Of a stretch of 64,000 nucleotides of DNA, positions 36,679 through 44,630 are shown piece by piece (the stretch's first letter is position 1; each line of letters begins with the position of its first letter). The position numbers were made by a program, and so were the translations under genes. This stretch comes from Psychrobacter sp. DAB_AL43B (GTDB lineage Bacteria > Pseudomonadota > Gammaproteobacteria > Pseudomonadales > Moraxellaceae): NCBI RefSeq assembly GCF_900168255.1, contig NZ_LT799838.1:1488001-1552000 (forward strand). Direction: 5' to 3'. Under the pieces are notes generated by a model, which searched no databases, was not told the origin of the DNA, and worked only from the letters and a program-made list of their open reading frames with translations.

Positions 36679-36888
36679 AGCAATCCTAGCAGTCGAACAC
36701 AGTCAATGAAAAATGATACGTTATCAGCCGTCAATAGCATCGCATTAGTAGCGATACCGTGGTGACAACAAACTTTTAGTATAGCGTAATTACTTTCAAT
36801 GTAAACGTCCAATTTGCCGTGATTAATCGGTCATTCAAACTAGCAGCCAATTAGTTGTGATCTAGTACGATGATTGTAATGAATAGAC

Positions 36889-37989
36889 TTATATACGATT
36901 TGGGCGCGCGCTCAGGCGACACAGCAATTCATAGCTAATTGTACCAGCATGCTTGGCGACTTCATCGACGTGTGGCGCGTCGCCCCACAGTATTACCTTA
37001 CTATTTAGTGCAATGCTTTCTGGTACGTTGCTGACATCGATGACAATCATATCCATTGCTACCCGTCCAATTACAGTACATGGATAGCGTTGATGATTTA
37101 TGGCGTCAATGACGGAAACATAAGCATCATCACCAATCACACGTGGATAGCCATCTCCATAGCCGACACTGACCAAAGCGGTTTTAGTGTCTTGTTGCGC
37201 CAACCAGCGACTACCATAGCCGATAGCATCACCTGCGTTGATCGTTTGTAGAGCGATAATTTGTGCGCTAAAATCCATGGCTGGTTGTAAGCCTAACTCA
37301 CGCGCACTTTGATCGATGACAGGCGCACTACCATATAACATAATACCTGGACGTACCCAATCGTGATGATGCTCTGAGAAATTGACGATGCCAGCTGAAT
37401 TGCACAATGAGCCTTTGGTATCTGCGCTGATCGTTTCTCGCAAAGTACTAAGCATGTCATTGAAACGCTGGATTTGAATAGCGTTTAATGGATGATTGTG
37501 GTCATCAGCATTGGCAAAGTGGGTGGTCAAAATCAGCTGATATCCTGCTTCATGCAGCAATTTGGCCGCCGGAATAATGGTTTGATCATTAAAACCTAGG
37601 CGGTTCATGCCAGTATTGTATTTTAGCCAAACGACTTGGGTTGCGCTATTAGCGGGTGGCGTGTGTTCTAATGCCCACGCTAATTGCGGCGCATGATGAA
37701 TCACACAGCTGATATCATATTCAATTGCTTGTCGCCATTCATCGCTAGTAAATGCACCTTCGATAAGACCAATCGTTTTGTCCCAGCCCAACTGCCTTGC
37801 TTCTAGCGCCTCTATCAAAGTTGCTACTCCGACACCATCGGCTTGTTGCAACGCTGGCAGGACAGCAGCCACGCCATGTCCATAGGCATTGGCTTTTACC
37901 ATCGCCAATACTCTAGCCTGTGGTGCAAGTTTTTTAACCTGATTAAGATTATGAATAATGGCTGCTGGTTTAATAGTAATAGTGCGCAT
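36889..37989 (-). CDS. alr: Alanine racemase
   Basis: Alr makes D-alanine for peptidoglycan. The PLP lysine is in MVKANAYGHG near residue 34, the second catalytic Tyr is in AIGYGSRW, and RVAMDMIVIDVS is present. 366 residues is typical. It follows dnaB on the same strand (dnaB-alr order as in many gammaproteobacteria), with a terminator-like hairpin in the 113-base gap. Confidence 0.96.
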   Translation of the reverse strand: MRTITIKPAAIIHNLNQVKKLAPQARVLAMVKANAYGHGVAAVLPALQQADGVGVATLIEALEARQLGWDKTIGLIEGAFTSDEWRQAIEYDISCVIHHAPQLAWALEHTPPANSATQVVWLKYNTGMNRLGFNDQTIIPAAKLLHEAGYQLILTTHFANADDHNHPLNAIQIQRFNDMLSTLRETISADTKGSLCNSAGIVNFSEHHHDWVRPGIMLYGSAPVIDQSARELGLQPAMDFSAQIIALQTINAGDAIGYGSRWLAQQDTKTALVSVGYGDGYPRVIGDDAYVSVIDAINHQRYPCTVIGRVAMDMIVIDVSNVPESIALNSKVILWGDAPHVDEVAKHAGTISYELLCRLSARPNRI

Positions 37990-38029
37990 AATCGGCTTCT
38001 TTTTAGCAAAGTTATAAAATAATAAAGTT

Positions 38030-38078
38030 ATAAAGCCAGTGAGTCATCAATCTAGCTGATGAATCACTGGCTATTTTT
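38030..38078 (-). terminator. Terminator-like hairpin between dnaB and alr
   Basis: AGCCAGTGA-TCATCA type arms (38034-38049 and 38057-38072) pair with one mismatch around a 7-nt loop; TTTATAACTTTATT follows on the minus strand. It probably attenuates transcription from dnaB into alr. Confidence 0.6.
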
Positions 38079-38102
38079 ATTAATTATTATCTGTCAATTT
38101 TA

Positions 38103-39506
38103 TTACTCATCATTCTCGAAACTGGCATTTTGATAATATTCTGGGGTTAAATTGATGAAGCGAGTAAATTGTCCTTCAAAACCCAAACGTATGGTGCCAA
38201 TAGGGCCGTTACGCTGTTTACCAATGATGATTTCAGCCACACCTTTGTGATCTGTATTCTCATTATAAACCTCATCACGATAGATAAACATAATCAAATC
38301 CGCATCCTGCTCAATCGCACCAGATTCACGCAAATCCGACATAATAGGTCGCTTATTAGGGCGATTTTCTAGACTACGGTTAAGCTGCGATAAGGCGATG
38401 ACGGGACATTCAAGCTCACGTGCCAGCGCTTTAAGGCTACGAGAGATCTCAGAGATTTCTCCAACACGGTTGGTATCAAGACCAGGAACTTTCATTAATT
38501 GTAGGTAGTCGACAATGATAGCGCCTAACTTTCCGTCATGGTTTTTGGCGATACGGCGACAACGCGAGCGCAGCTCTGAAGGCGGTAAAGCTGTACTGTC
38601 GTCAATATAAAGATGCTTTGACTGCAAATGCTGAATGGCATTCATCATTTTTGCCCATTCATCTTCATTCATTTGTCCAGAGCGCAGATGTGTCTGATTA
38701 ATCGCGCCCCACGATGACAGCAGACGCATCACGATAGATTCTGCTGGCATCTCCATCGAAAATACTACGACTGGCAGATCTTCATTAAATAAAATCCCTT
38801 CCGCCAAGTTCATCGCAAAGGTCGTTTTACCCATCGATGGACGGGCAGCCACAATAACTAAATCGCCTGCTTGTAAACCTTGGGTTTTATTATTTAGTTC
38901 TACAAATGGTGTTTGTAGCCCAATCATGCCATCGGGGTTTGATTTAAGCTCTTGTATTTTATCAATGACATTGGTCAATACTGAGGTAATACCAACGGGT
39001 CCGCGCTGCTCAGCACGTTTATTATGCTGCTCATTAATACTAAATATTTTTGCTTCAACGTTGTCTAGAATGTCGCTGACCGTTTGATCCTTTGGGTTAT
39101 AAGCAAGGGTTAGCATGTCATTGCCAGTGGTAATCAGCTGACGTAGCGTAGATAGCTCACGTACGCGCTGAGCATAAGCAGTCAGGTTAAATAAAGTCGC
39201 TGGGCTTTGGCTCAAGATATCCGCTAAATAGCTGTCACCACCGGCGCTTTTAAGCAGTTTTTGTGCCTCCAACCAGTCATGTACCATGACCGTATCATAA
39301 GGCTCGTTGACCGCTGCTAAATGGGCAATAGCATCAAAAATATACTGGTGTCGTCCAGCATAAAAGTCGTCCTTGGTGACGATATCTGCAATTTTGTCAT
39401 ATGCCTCTTCGATACTCATCAAAGATGCAAGCAAGGCCTTTTCAATATCGATATTGTGCGGCGGTGTTTGATTGAGTAAGTCGTCGGTTTTTTCGGTATC
39501 TGCCAT
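38103..39506 (-). CDS. dnaB: Replicative DNA helicase DnaB
   Basis: DnaB is the hexameric helicase at the replication fork. The N-terminal domain (to about 170) begins NIDIEKALLASLM; the RecA-like C-terminal domain has Walker A ARPSMGKTTFA, VDYLQLM, and the LRESGAIEQDADLIMFIYRDE segment. Length 467 is standard. The gene has no intein. pdxA diverges from it across a 338-base region. Confidence 0.97.
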   Translation of the reverse strand: MADTEKTDDLLNQTPPHNIDIEKALLASLMSIEEAYDKIADIVTKDDFYAGRHQYIFDAIAHLAAVNEPYDTVMVHDWLEAQKLLKSAGGDSYLADILSQSPATLFNLTAYAQRVRELSTLRQLITTGNDMLTLAYNPKDQTVSDILDNVEAKIFSINEQHNKRAEQRGPVGITSVLTNVIDKIQELKSNPDGMIGLQTPFVELNNKTQGLQAGDLVIVAARPSMGKTTFAMNLAEGILFNEDLPVVVFSMEMPAESIVMRLLSSWGAINQTHLRSGQMNEDEWAKMMNAIQHLQSKHLYIDDSTALPPSELRSRCRRIAKNHDGKLGAIIVDYLQLMKVPGLDTNRVGEISEISRSLKALARELECPVIALSQLNRSLENRPNKRPIMSDLRESGAIEQDADLIMFIYRDEVYNENTDHKGVAEIIIGKQRNGPIGTIRLGFEGQFTRFINLTPEYYQNASFENDE

Positions 39507-39844
39507 GAGTGCCTAATATTTCAAAAGTCGGTATAAAAGTCGTGATAAAAATTATGTAATATGAGAGTTTAGCTGAGTGATGATACAGCAAATAAAGCGC
39601 CATGCGTCGCTATGATAGAAGTACCAAAACATGACCTCAGTGTTTGCTTGTAGATGCTACAATGAAAAGCGAAAGTTTAACACATAATACGATTTTTTCG
39701 GGCTCTATAAGTAACTATCGAGCCTAGATTGGGGTTGTAATAGGTAAAGAAATCATCTATACAACATGAATGTAATAATTTATTTTAATACTAAAAAATA
39801 CAATAAAATTAACTGTTTACTATAAATATAAAGGTGCTGTTGTT
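39507..39844. other. Divergent promoter region of dnaB and pdxA
   Basis: 338 AT-rich bases hold no gene. No repeat, hairpin or operator was recognised beyond T/A-rich runs close to pdxA. Confidence 0.5.
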
Positions 39845-40960
39845 ATGAAGGATATGTCAGATATGCAAAAAAAATTACCGCTATTAATCACAACTGGAGA
39901 GCCTGCTGGTATTGGTATGGACGTGGTACTGCTATTAGCACAAGAAGGTAAGTTACAGGATTTTGCGCGACCTATCTGGGTAACTGCTGAAGCTGAAGCT
40001 ATGCAAGCACGAGCTGATAAATTGGTCGCTGCTGGCGTGTTAACCACTTGTCCCTCTTGGCAAACAATCACGGCACAAGTGAATGCTGATGATTTTGTAG
40101 AGCAAATTGCACAGCAGACAGCTGCTTCTAATAATGATAATAAATATACGTTTATTCTACTTGATATTCCTTGTGGCGCCCCTGTAGTCGCAGGTCATAT
40201 TGATATTAATAATGCTCTGATGGTCGCTCAGCAATTAGATATTGCTCACCAGATGGCGTCAAGTAATACGGTTGCCGCTATCGTAACGGGGCCACTACAA
40301 AAATCTGCGCTGATCGATGCAGGTATTAAACTGCTAGATAGCACCATGTTTAGTGGCCATACTGAGTTTTTTATGCAGCAAAGTGGCTGTGATAAAGTGG
40401 TCATGATGCTCGCCAATCAAGCCATGAAAGTGGCACTCGTTACGACACACTTGGCGTTAAAAGATGTGCCTGCCGCTATTACCGCCGATAATGTGCGCCA
40501 AACGGTACAAATTGTTATCGATGATATGCAAGAGAAGTTTGGTTTAACGAAGCCACGTATTTTGGTTTGCGGTCTTAATCCACATGCTGGCGAGGGTGGG
40601 CATTTAGGTACGGAAGAAATTGATATTATTAATCCAGTATTACAAGAGTTTATAAAGGCTGGCGTAGATATCTCTGAGGCGATGCCTGCTGATACGCTAT
40701 TCACTCCAAGGCATTTGGCGAATTGTGATGCGGTGATTGCTATGTATCATGACCAAGGTTTGCCAGTACTTAAATCCCACGGTTTTGGCGATACCGTCAA
40801 TCTAACTTTAGGATTGCCTTATATTCGTACATCAGTTGATCATGGTACTGCGCTTGATTTGGCAGGGCGGGGCGGCGCTAGTGCCACTAGCTTGTATCAA
40901 GCATTATTAATGGCAAATGAGATGGCAGATAAATCGCTTATTAATAGACCTCTTGTATAA
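39845..40960 (+). CDS. pdxA: 4-hydroxythreonine-4-phosphate dehydrogenase
   Basis: PdxA oxidises 4-phosphohydroxy-L-threonine in the DXP-dependent vitamin B6 pathway. Motifs: TTGEPAGIGMDV at the start, VTGPLQKSAL, the metal-binding His in FSGHTEFF, LNPHAGEGGHLGTEE, and AMYHDQGLPVLK. 371 residues is slightly long. In many gammaproteobacteria rsmA follows directly; here a ~1.5-kb accessory patch intervenes. Confidence 0.95.
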   Translation: MKDMSDMQKKLPLLITTGEPAGIGMDVVLLLAQEGKLQDFARPIWVTAEAEAMQARADKLVAAGVLTTCPSWQTITAQVNADDFVEQIAQQTAASNNDNKYTFILLDIPCGAPVVAGHIDINNALMVAQQLDIAHQMASSNTVAAIVTGPLQKSALIDAGIKLLDSTMFSGHTEFFMQQSGCDKVVMMLANQAMKVALVTTHLALKDVPAAITADNVRQTVQIVIDDMQEKFGLTKPRILVCGLNPHAGEGGHLGTEEIDIINPVLQEFIKAGVDISEAMPADTLFTPRHLANCDAVIAMYHDQGLPVLKSHGFGDTVNLTLGLPYIRTSVDHGTALDLAGRGGASATSLYQALLMANEMADKSLINRPLV

Positions 40961-41113
40961 GTCGGTGCCTTAGCGAGATGTGTAACGCAGTATTGGATAA
41001 TTTTAGTGTGAGTAATACCTATTTATGAATCGTCAAACACGACCTAATATAAGTGGTTCCACTATAGCAGTCTATTTTGAGTAGTCTGTTAATTGATTAA
41101 TGACACTGATTAG

Positions 41114-41146
41114 GTGGTTCCATTAGGGTATACCCCAAGGGAACCA
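41114..41146. repeat. Two-part palindrome (cruciform-type hairpin)
   Basis: TGGTTCC pairs with GGAACCA at the outside and GGGTATACCC forms the inner palindrome. No T-run follows. The outer GGTTCC/GGAACC word recurs at 41055, 41823 and 42338 around the accessory patch. Confidence 0.65.
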
Positions 41147-41189
41147 GTTGACTATGTTGATTCATCGTTAGGCTTGGGCCTAAACAGTC

Positions 41190-41202
41190 GCTAATGATTT
41201 CG
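41190..41202. repeat. 13-bp direct repeat, left copy
   Basis: GCTAATGATTTCG lies six bases from the stop codon of the AT-rich 179-residue gene. The matching right copy GCTAACGATTTCG (one mismatch) is at 41766-41778, just upstream of that gene. Confidence 0.6.
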
Positions 41203-41208
41203 GTGTAT

Positions 41209-41748
41209 TTATAAATATACTGTGATTGCTGTAACAATATGATCTGGATATTCAGCAGAATAAGGTAATAGATAATTTGTAGTAATATACACTCCTTCTA
41301 GTATATCTTCTGATTCCAACGGATTTGGCTTTAGGTAATGAGTATCTCCATGGCCATAGTAAAAATAAAATCCAAGTTCGTATTTCAGTAGATCAAGCCT
41401 ATCCCCTATTTTTAATTTTTTTAACAAATACCCTGAATATTTGCTCATTACATGTATGCCAGTTAATATGGATTCATCTCCACTGAACTCTAAAACTATA
41501 TTATTATCCCAGTAGCAATAAATCTCATTTATATGTATACCACCTATAGTCATCTCATCTCTATGGAAAAAAAACCATAAATTATGAGTTGATAGCACAT
41601 CACATTCTTCCTTCGTAGGTTTATAAATATGTTCTGTGCTTTTTTTAAAATAGTCAAAACTTATCCCTAACTTTATACCAGCAGCCTGAATACCTGGAAC
41701 AATATCTGCGTCCATTACTGGTTCTATCTTTATCATTGAATTACCCAT
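41209..41748 (-). CDS. AT-rich gene of unknown function (179 aa)
   Basis: I do not recognise this protein. It is soluble, acidic and aromatic-rich, with short segments such as PGIQAAGIKLGISF and ELGFYFYYGHGDTHYL that have the feel of small orphan immunity-type proteins, but that is only an impression. The gene is visibly more AT-rich than the flanking pdxA and rsmA genes and is bracketed by a 13-bp direct repeat, both signs of acquisition. It reads against pdxA. A second Met (MIKIEPV) at residue 5 is an alternative start. Confidence 0.7.
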   Translation of the reverse strand: MGNSMIKIEPVMDADIVPGIQAAGIKLGISFDYFKKSTEHIYKPTKEECDVLSTHNLWFFFHRDEMTIGGIHINEIYCYWDNNIVLEFSGDESILTGIHVMSKYSGYLLKKLKIGDRLDLLKYELGFYFYYGHGDTHYLKPNPLESEDILEGVYITTNYLLPYSAEYPDHIVTAITVYL

Positions 41749-41765
41749 TGACTGTTTTGATCTCT

Positions 41766-41778
41766 GCTAACGATTTCG
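41766..41778. repeat. 13-bp direct repeat, right copy
   Basis: GCTAACGATTTCG matches the left copy at 41190-41202 with a single C/T difference. The two are 576 bases apart and bracket exactly one gene. Confidence 0.6.
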
Positions 41779-41867
41779 TAGTTATTAATATACATACAAT
41801 ACTAGCAGTTCGATGCCTGTATAGGGAACCAAACTTACTTTGAACCACTTTTGAGGAAGATAACATC

Positions 41868-42143
41868 ATGGAATCATTGGAGAAAATGCTTTTTAGTATT
41901 ATGGCAATCGTTTTCTGCTTAAGTCTATCCGCTTGTAACTACGGTATTTTTGATTGGAATAATCAAAATCTCGATAAAAGAAAAGATTATAAGAATCGGA
42001 GTAGTTGTACTACTGACCAACAAAGTGTTGCGAGGATACAATTACAAGATAGCTATAACAAAGCAACTGATCAGGATATTTTTGAAAAATGTACTACTAA
42101 TTCTAACTATAGGTTTAAATCCGATCCTAAGTATAAGCAGTAG
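41868..42143 (+). CDS. Small lipoprotein of unknown function (91 aa)
   Basis: GAGGAAG lies nine bases before the ATG. The N-terminus is a lipoprotein signal with lipobox LSAC (Cys23). The mature part of about 69 residues is polar, Asn/Lys/Asp/Gln-rich, and has two further cysteines that could form a disulfide. No family recognised. It diverges from the neighbouring AT-rich gene and shares its low GC, so both belong to the same accessory patch. Confidence 0.72.
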   Translation: MESLEKMLFSIMAIVFCLSLSACNYGIFDWNNQNLDKRKDYKNRSSCTTDQQSVARIQLQDSYNKATDQDIFEKCTTNSNYRFKSDPKYKQ

Positions 42144-42531
42144 AATTAAGAAGCTCGCCATCACGGCAAACCCAATTATTCCTATAAAAGCTATCTAGAA
42201 AATTTGATCATGATGACTATTTTTAAGCTTAAAAAGCTAACGTTCTGTACACTACAAAGTACACTGTCATGATTTTAATAGCTCTACCTATTAGTGTATG
42301 TAGCCTACAGCCAAAGATTTAAGTCCTCACTAGGGAACCATATTATAGCAAATGGTTTAAGAACCAAAAAAGGCACTGTGTCGGTTGTGCTAAGGTAGGG
42401 GCGGTTTACTAATAAAGTGTCTCAAAAATACAGCCTAATTATGAGCTGTGTTATAATTTGCCATTATAAAGCCAGTATATCGCTGGCATTGCCTTATCGA
42501 CCATTTCTTTTTTATCTATTAAGAATTTTTT
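42144..42531. other. Non-coding remainder of the accessory patch
   Basis: 388 AT-rich bases. A 17-codon frame at 42269-42322 (reading IALPISVCSL) resembles the lipobox part of a lipoprotein without a mature domain, and an ATG frame at 42213 leads towards it but is out of frame. This could be a decayed lipoprotein gene; evidence is weak. GGAACC words occur at 42338 and 42358 (AGAACC). Confidence 0.4.
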
Positions 42532-43395
42532 ATGTCCAAAATTTCGTTTGATGCTCAGTCTATTTCTAACAGCCTACGCGCTGCCAAACACCAACCACGT
42601 AAACGCTTTGGTCAAAATTTCTTACATGACCGTAGTGTTATCCGTGAGATTGTTGAGAGCATTCGTCTAGAGCGCGATGATAATCTCATTGAGATTGGGC
42701 CGGGTATGGGTGCTTTGACTGAGCCATTATTGGCAGAAGTGGATGCGATGACCGTGGTAGAGCTGGATCGTGATTTGGCAGATAGCCTGCGTATTCGTAT
42801 CGGTGCCAACAGCCATCCAAACTTTACGATTATCAAAGACAATGCTATGCATGTCGATTATCGTGAGCTATACAGCGATGAGCGCGGTAAGCTACGTGTA
42901 GTTGGTAATCTGCCATATAACATCTCTACGCCTATCTTATTTCATCTGCTCAGCTATGCCGATGTGATTCAAGACATGCACTTTATGCTGCAAAAAGAGG
43001 TGGTCGAGCGGATTACTGCTGATGTCGGTAGTAAGACCTATGGCCGCTTGTCTGTCATCATGCAATATCACTGCGATACAGATTATTTGCTGACCGTACC
43101 CCGCGGCGCATTCAATCCGCCACCGAAAGTGACCAGTGCTGTTTTTCGACTAACGCCGCATATTAATAAGCCAGTCGTGGCAGAAGATGAAGAGTATTTT
43201 GCGATTGTTGTACGCGAAACCTTTAATCATCGCCGTAAGACGTTACGCGCTATCTTTAAGAAGTCGACCTTGTTACCGACGTTGAGCGAAGAGGATTTTG
43301 CGGCTTGCGCTATCGACCCACAAGCCCGCCCTGAAACATTAAGTGTGAAAGATTTTGTGAACTTAAGCAATCAGGCACGCAAGGTAGAGGTTTAA
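42532..43395 (+). CDS. rsmA: 16S rRNA (A1518/A1519-N6) dimethyltransferase
   Basis: RsmA (KsgA) dimethylates two adjacent adenines near the 3' end of 16S rRNA during 30S assembly. Motifs: [10 protein letters not shown], the SAM loop [13 protein letters not shown], and the catalytic NLPYNIS. 287 residues is the typical length. Downstream apaH follows after a dispersed repeat. Confidence 0.97.
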   Translation: MSKISFDAQSISNSLRAAKHQPRKRFGQNFLHDRSVIREIVESIRLERDDNLIEIGPGMGALTEPLLAEVDAMTVVELDRDLADSLRIRIGANSHPNFTIIKDNAMHVDYRELYSDERGKLRVVGNLPYNISTPILFHLLSYADVIQDMHFMLQKEVVERITADVGSKTYGRLSVIMQYHCDTDYLLTVPRGAFNPPPKVTSAVFRLTPHINKPVVAEDEEYFAIVVRETFNHRRKTLRAIFKKSTLLPTLSEEDFAACAIDPQARPETLSVKDFVNLSNQARKVEV

Positions 43396-43425
43396 ATTAT
43401 TAAAGTAGCTTTAAATGCATCAACA

Positions 43426-43573
43426 TATAGTCGATTCACTTTAAAAAGAATGCAGTATTGCTAGTATAAGTTTCTCGAAGCCTCTGTCTGGCGAAGCGCA
43501 CAGTAAGCGAGAAAAATTTATACCAGCAGAATATTGTAAAAATCGTATATATGCTATTTTGAACTTATTCTAC
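43426..43573 (-). repeat. Dispersed palindromic repeat, copy D
   Basis: Opposite orientation to copies A, C and E. The left end TATAGTCGATTCACTTTAAA is intact; the right end has drifted (GAACTTATTCTAC). Its core (GCTTACTGTGCGCTTCGCCAG) is closest to copy C. It lies 30 bases after rsmA and separates it from apaH. Confidence 0.85.
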
Positions 43574-43678
43574 AGAAGTTATCGATACATTTAACTGATG
43601 TTTACCTATAATAAGAGTCAATTTCTATCATAAAAAATGACCATACAAAAACTATCACATACAAATCATCGAGGTATT

Positions 43679-44521
43679 ATGAGTTTTCGCCAGCAGTATG
43701 TCATCGGTGATTTGCAAGGCTGCTATGCTGCGTATCTTCAGCTACTTGAAATATTAGATTTTGATCCTACCCAAGATAAATTATGGTTTGCCGGTGACTT
43801 GGTGGCACGCGGTGAAGACTCGTTAAATACTTTGCGTCATGTCAAAGCATTGTGTGAGCAGGGCGCAGCAGCAACGGTGCTTGGCAATCATGATATTAAT
43901 TTGCTCGCAGTATGGCGCGGGGTGACGAAAATTAAGAAAAAAGATAAGACGGCACCGATTTTTGCCGCCGATGACTGTGATGAATTACTTGATTGGTTAC
44001 GCCATCAGCCCATATTGGCTTATCCTGATGAGCATACGGTATTGGTACATGCTGGTATTCCACCGCATTGGAGTATTGAGGAAGCTGCAAACTATGCACA
44101 GCAGTTGGAATCACAGCTACGCGGTAGTTTAAAGCAGCTCGATAAATTATTACCACATTTATATAACAAGACGGCCGATGATTGGCATGCAGGCATTAAT
44201 GGTTTTACCAAAATGCGAGCGATTGCCAATTATTTTACTCGTATGCGCTTATGTAAGCAGGATGGGTCGCTTGAATTCAGTTTTGCGGCAGGTTTAGATG
44301 AGTCCATGCCAAAAGATTTTTTACCTTGGTTTGAATGGCACGCACCGCGTAGCCGTAAGATACTATTTGGTCATTGGGCCGCGCTTAAAGGTGAGATTGA
44401 TTTGCCGTATGCGCGTGCGCTTGATGGTGGCTGCGTTTGGGGCAATCATCTACTGGCGTATCGTTTGAGTGATGGCAAAGCCATAACGTCAAGTGCGCAT
44501 TGCTTGCTGCCATCATCTTAG
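43679..44521 (+). CDS. apaH: Bis(5'-nucleosyl)-tetraphosphatase (symmetrical)
   Basis: ApaH splits Ap4A into two ADP and also decaps Np4-capped RNA in relatives. Metal-binding phosphoesterase motifs are VIGDLQGCY (the GDLQG form seen in pseudomonads), FAGDLVARG and LGNHD. I choose ATG 43679 (MSFRQQYVIGD): GAGG lies just upstream and the 280-residue product equals the E. coli length; ATG 43637 would add 14 residues. No apaG gene lies between rsmA and apaH here. Confidence 0.94.
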   Translation: MSFRQQYVIGDLQGCYAAYLQLLEILDFDPTQDKLWFAGDLVARGEDSLNTLRHVKALCEQGAAATVLGNHDINLLAVWRGVTKIKKKDKTAPIFAADDCDELLDWLRHQPILAYPDEHTVLVHAGIPPHWSIEEAANYAQQLESQLRGSLKQLDKLLPHLYNKTADDWHAGINGFTKMRAIANYFTRMRLCKQDGSLEFSFAAGLDESMPKDFLPWFEWHAPRSRKILFGHWAALKGEIDLPYARALDGGCVWGNHLLAYRLSDGKAITSSAHCLLPSS

Positions 44522-44586
44522 CATCTTAATCTTACTGCCATCATTTTAGTGCTGTAATTTTGCTGCTATCATTGTAAATCTAGAAG

Positions 44587-44630
44587 CCATCAAATCGCCC
44601 CATTAACTGGGTAGATTTGGTGGTTTTTTT
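44587..44630 (+). terminator. Terminator of apaH overlapping the next gene's end
   Basis: CCATCAAATC pairs with GATTTGGTGG (G-T pair included) with an inner CCCA/TGGG, followed by seven T. The hairpin covers the stop codon of the convergent membrane-protein gene at 44603. Confidence 0.65.

Noticed and set aside
41170..41190. GTTAGGC..GCCTAAAC inverted pair resembling an integron attC site
   Set aside because: The two cores are only a few bases apart and in the wrong arrangement for attC; no integrase gene or second site of this kind is present.
43685..43705. ApaH motif GDLQG in place of GDVHG, as possible loss of a metal ligand
   Set aside because: The GDLQG form is usual in Pseudomonas-type ApaH, and the other metal motifs are intact.
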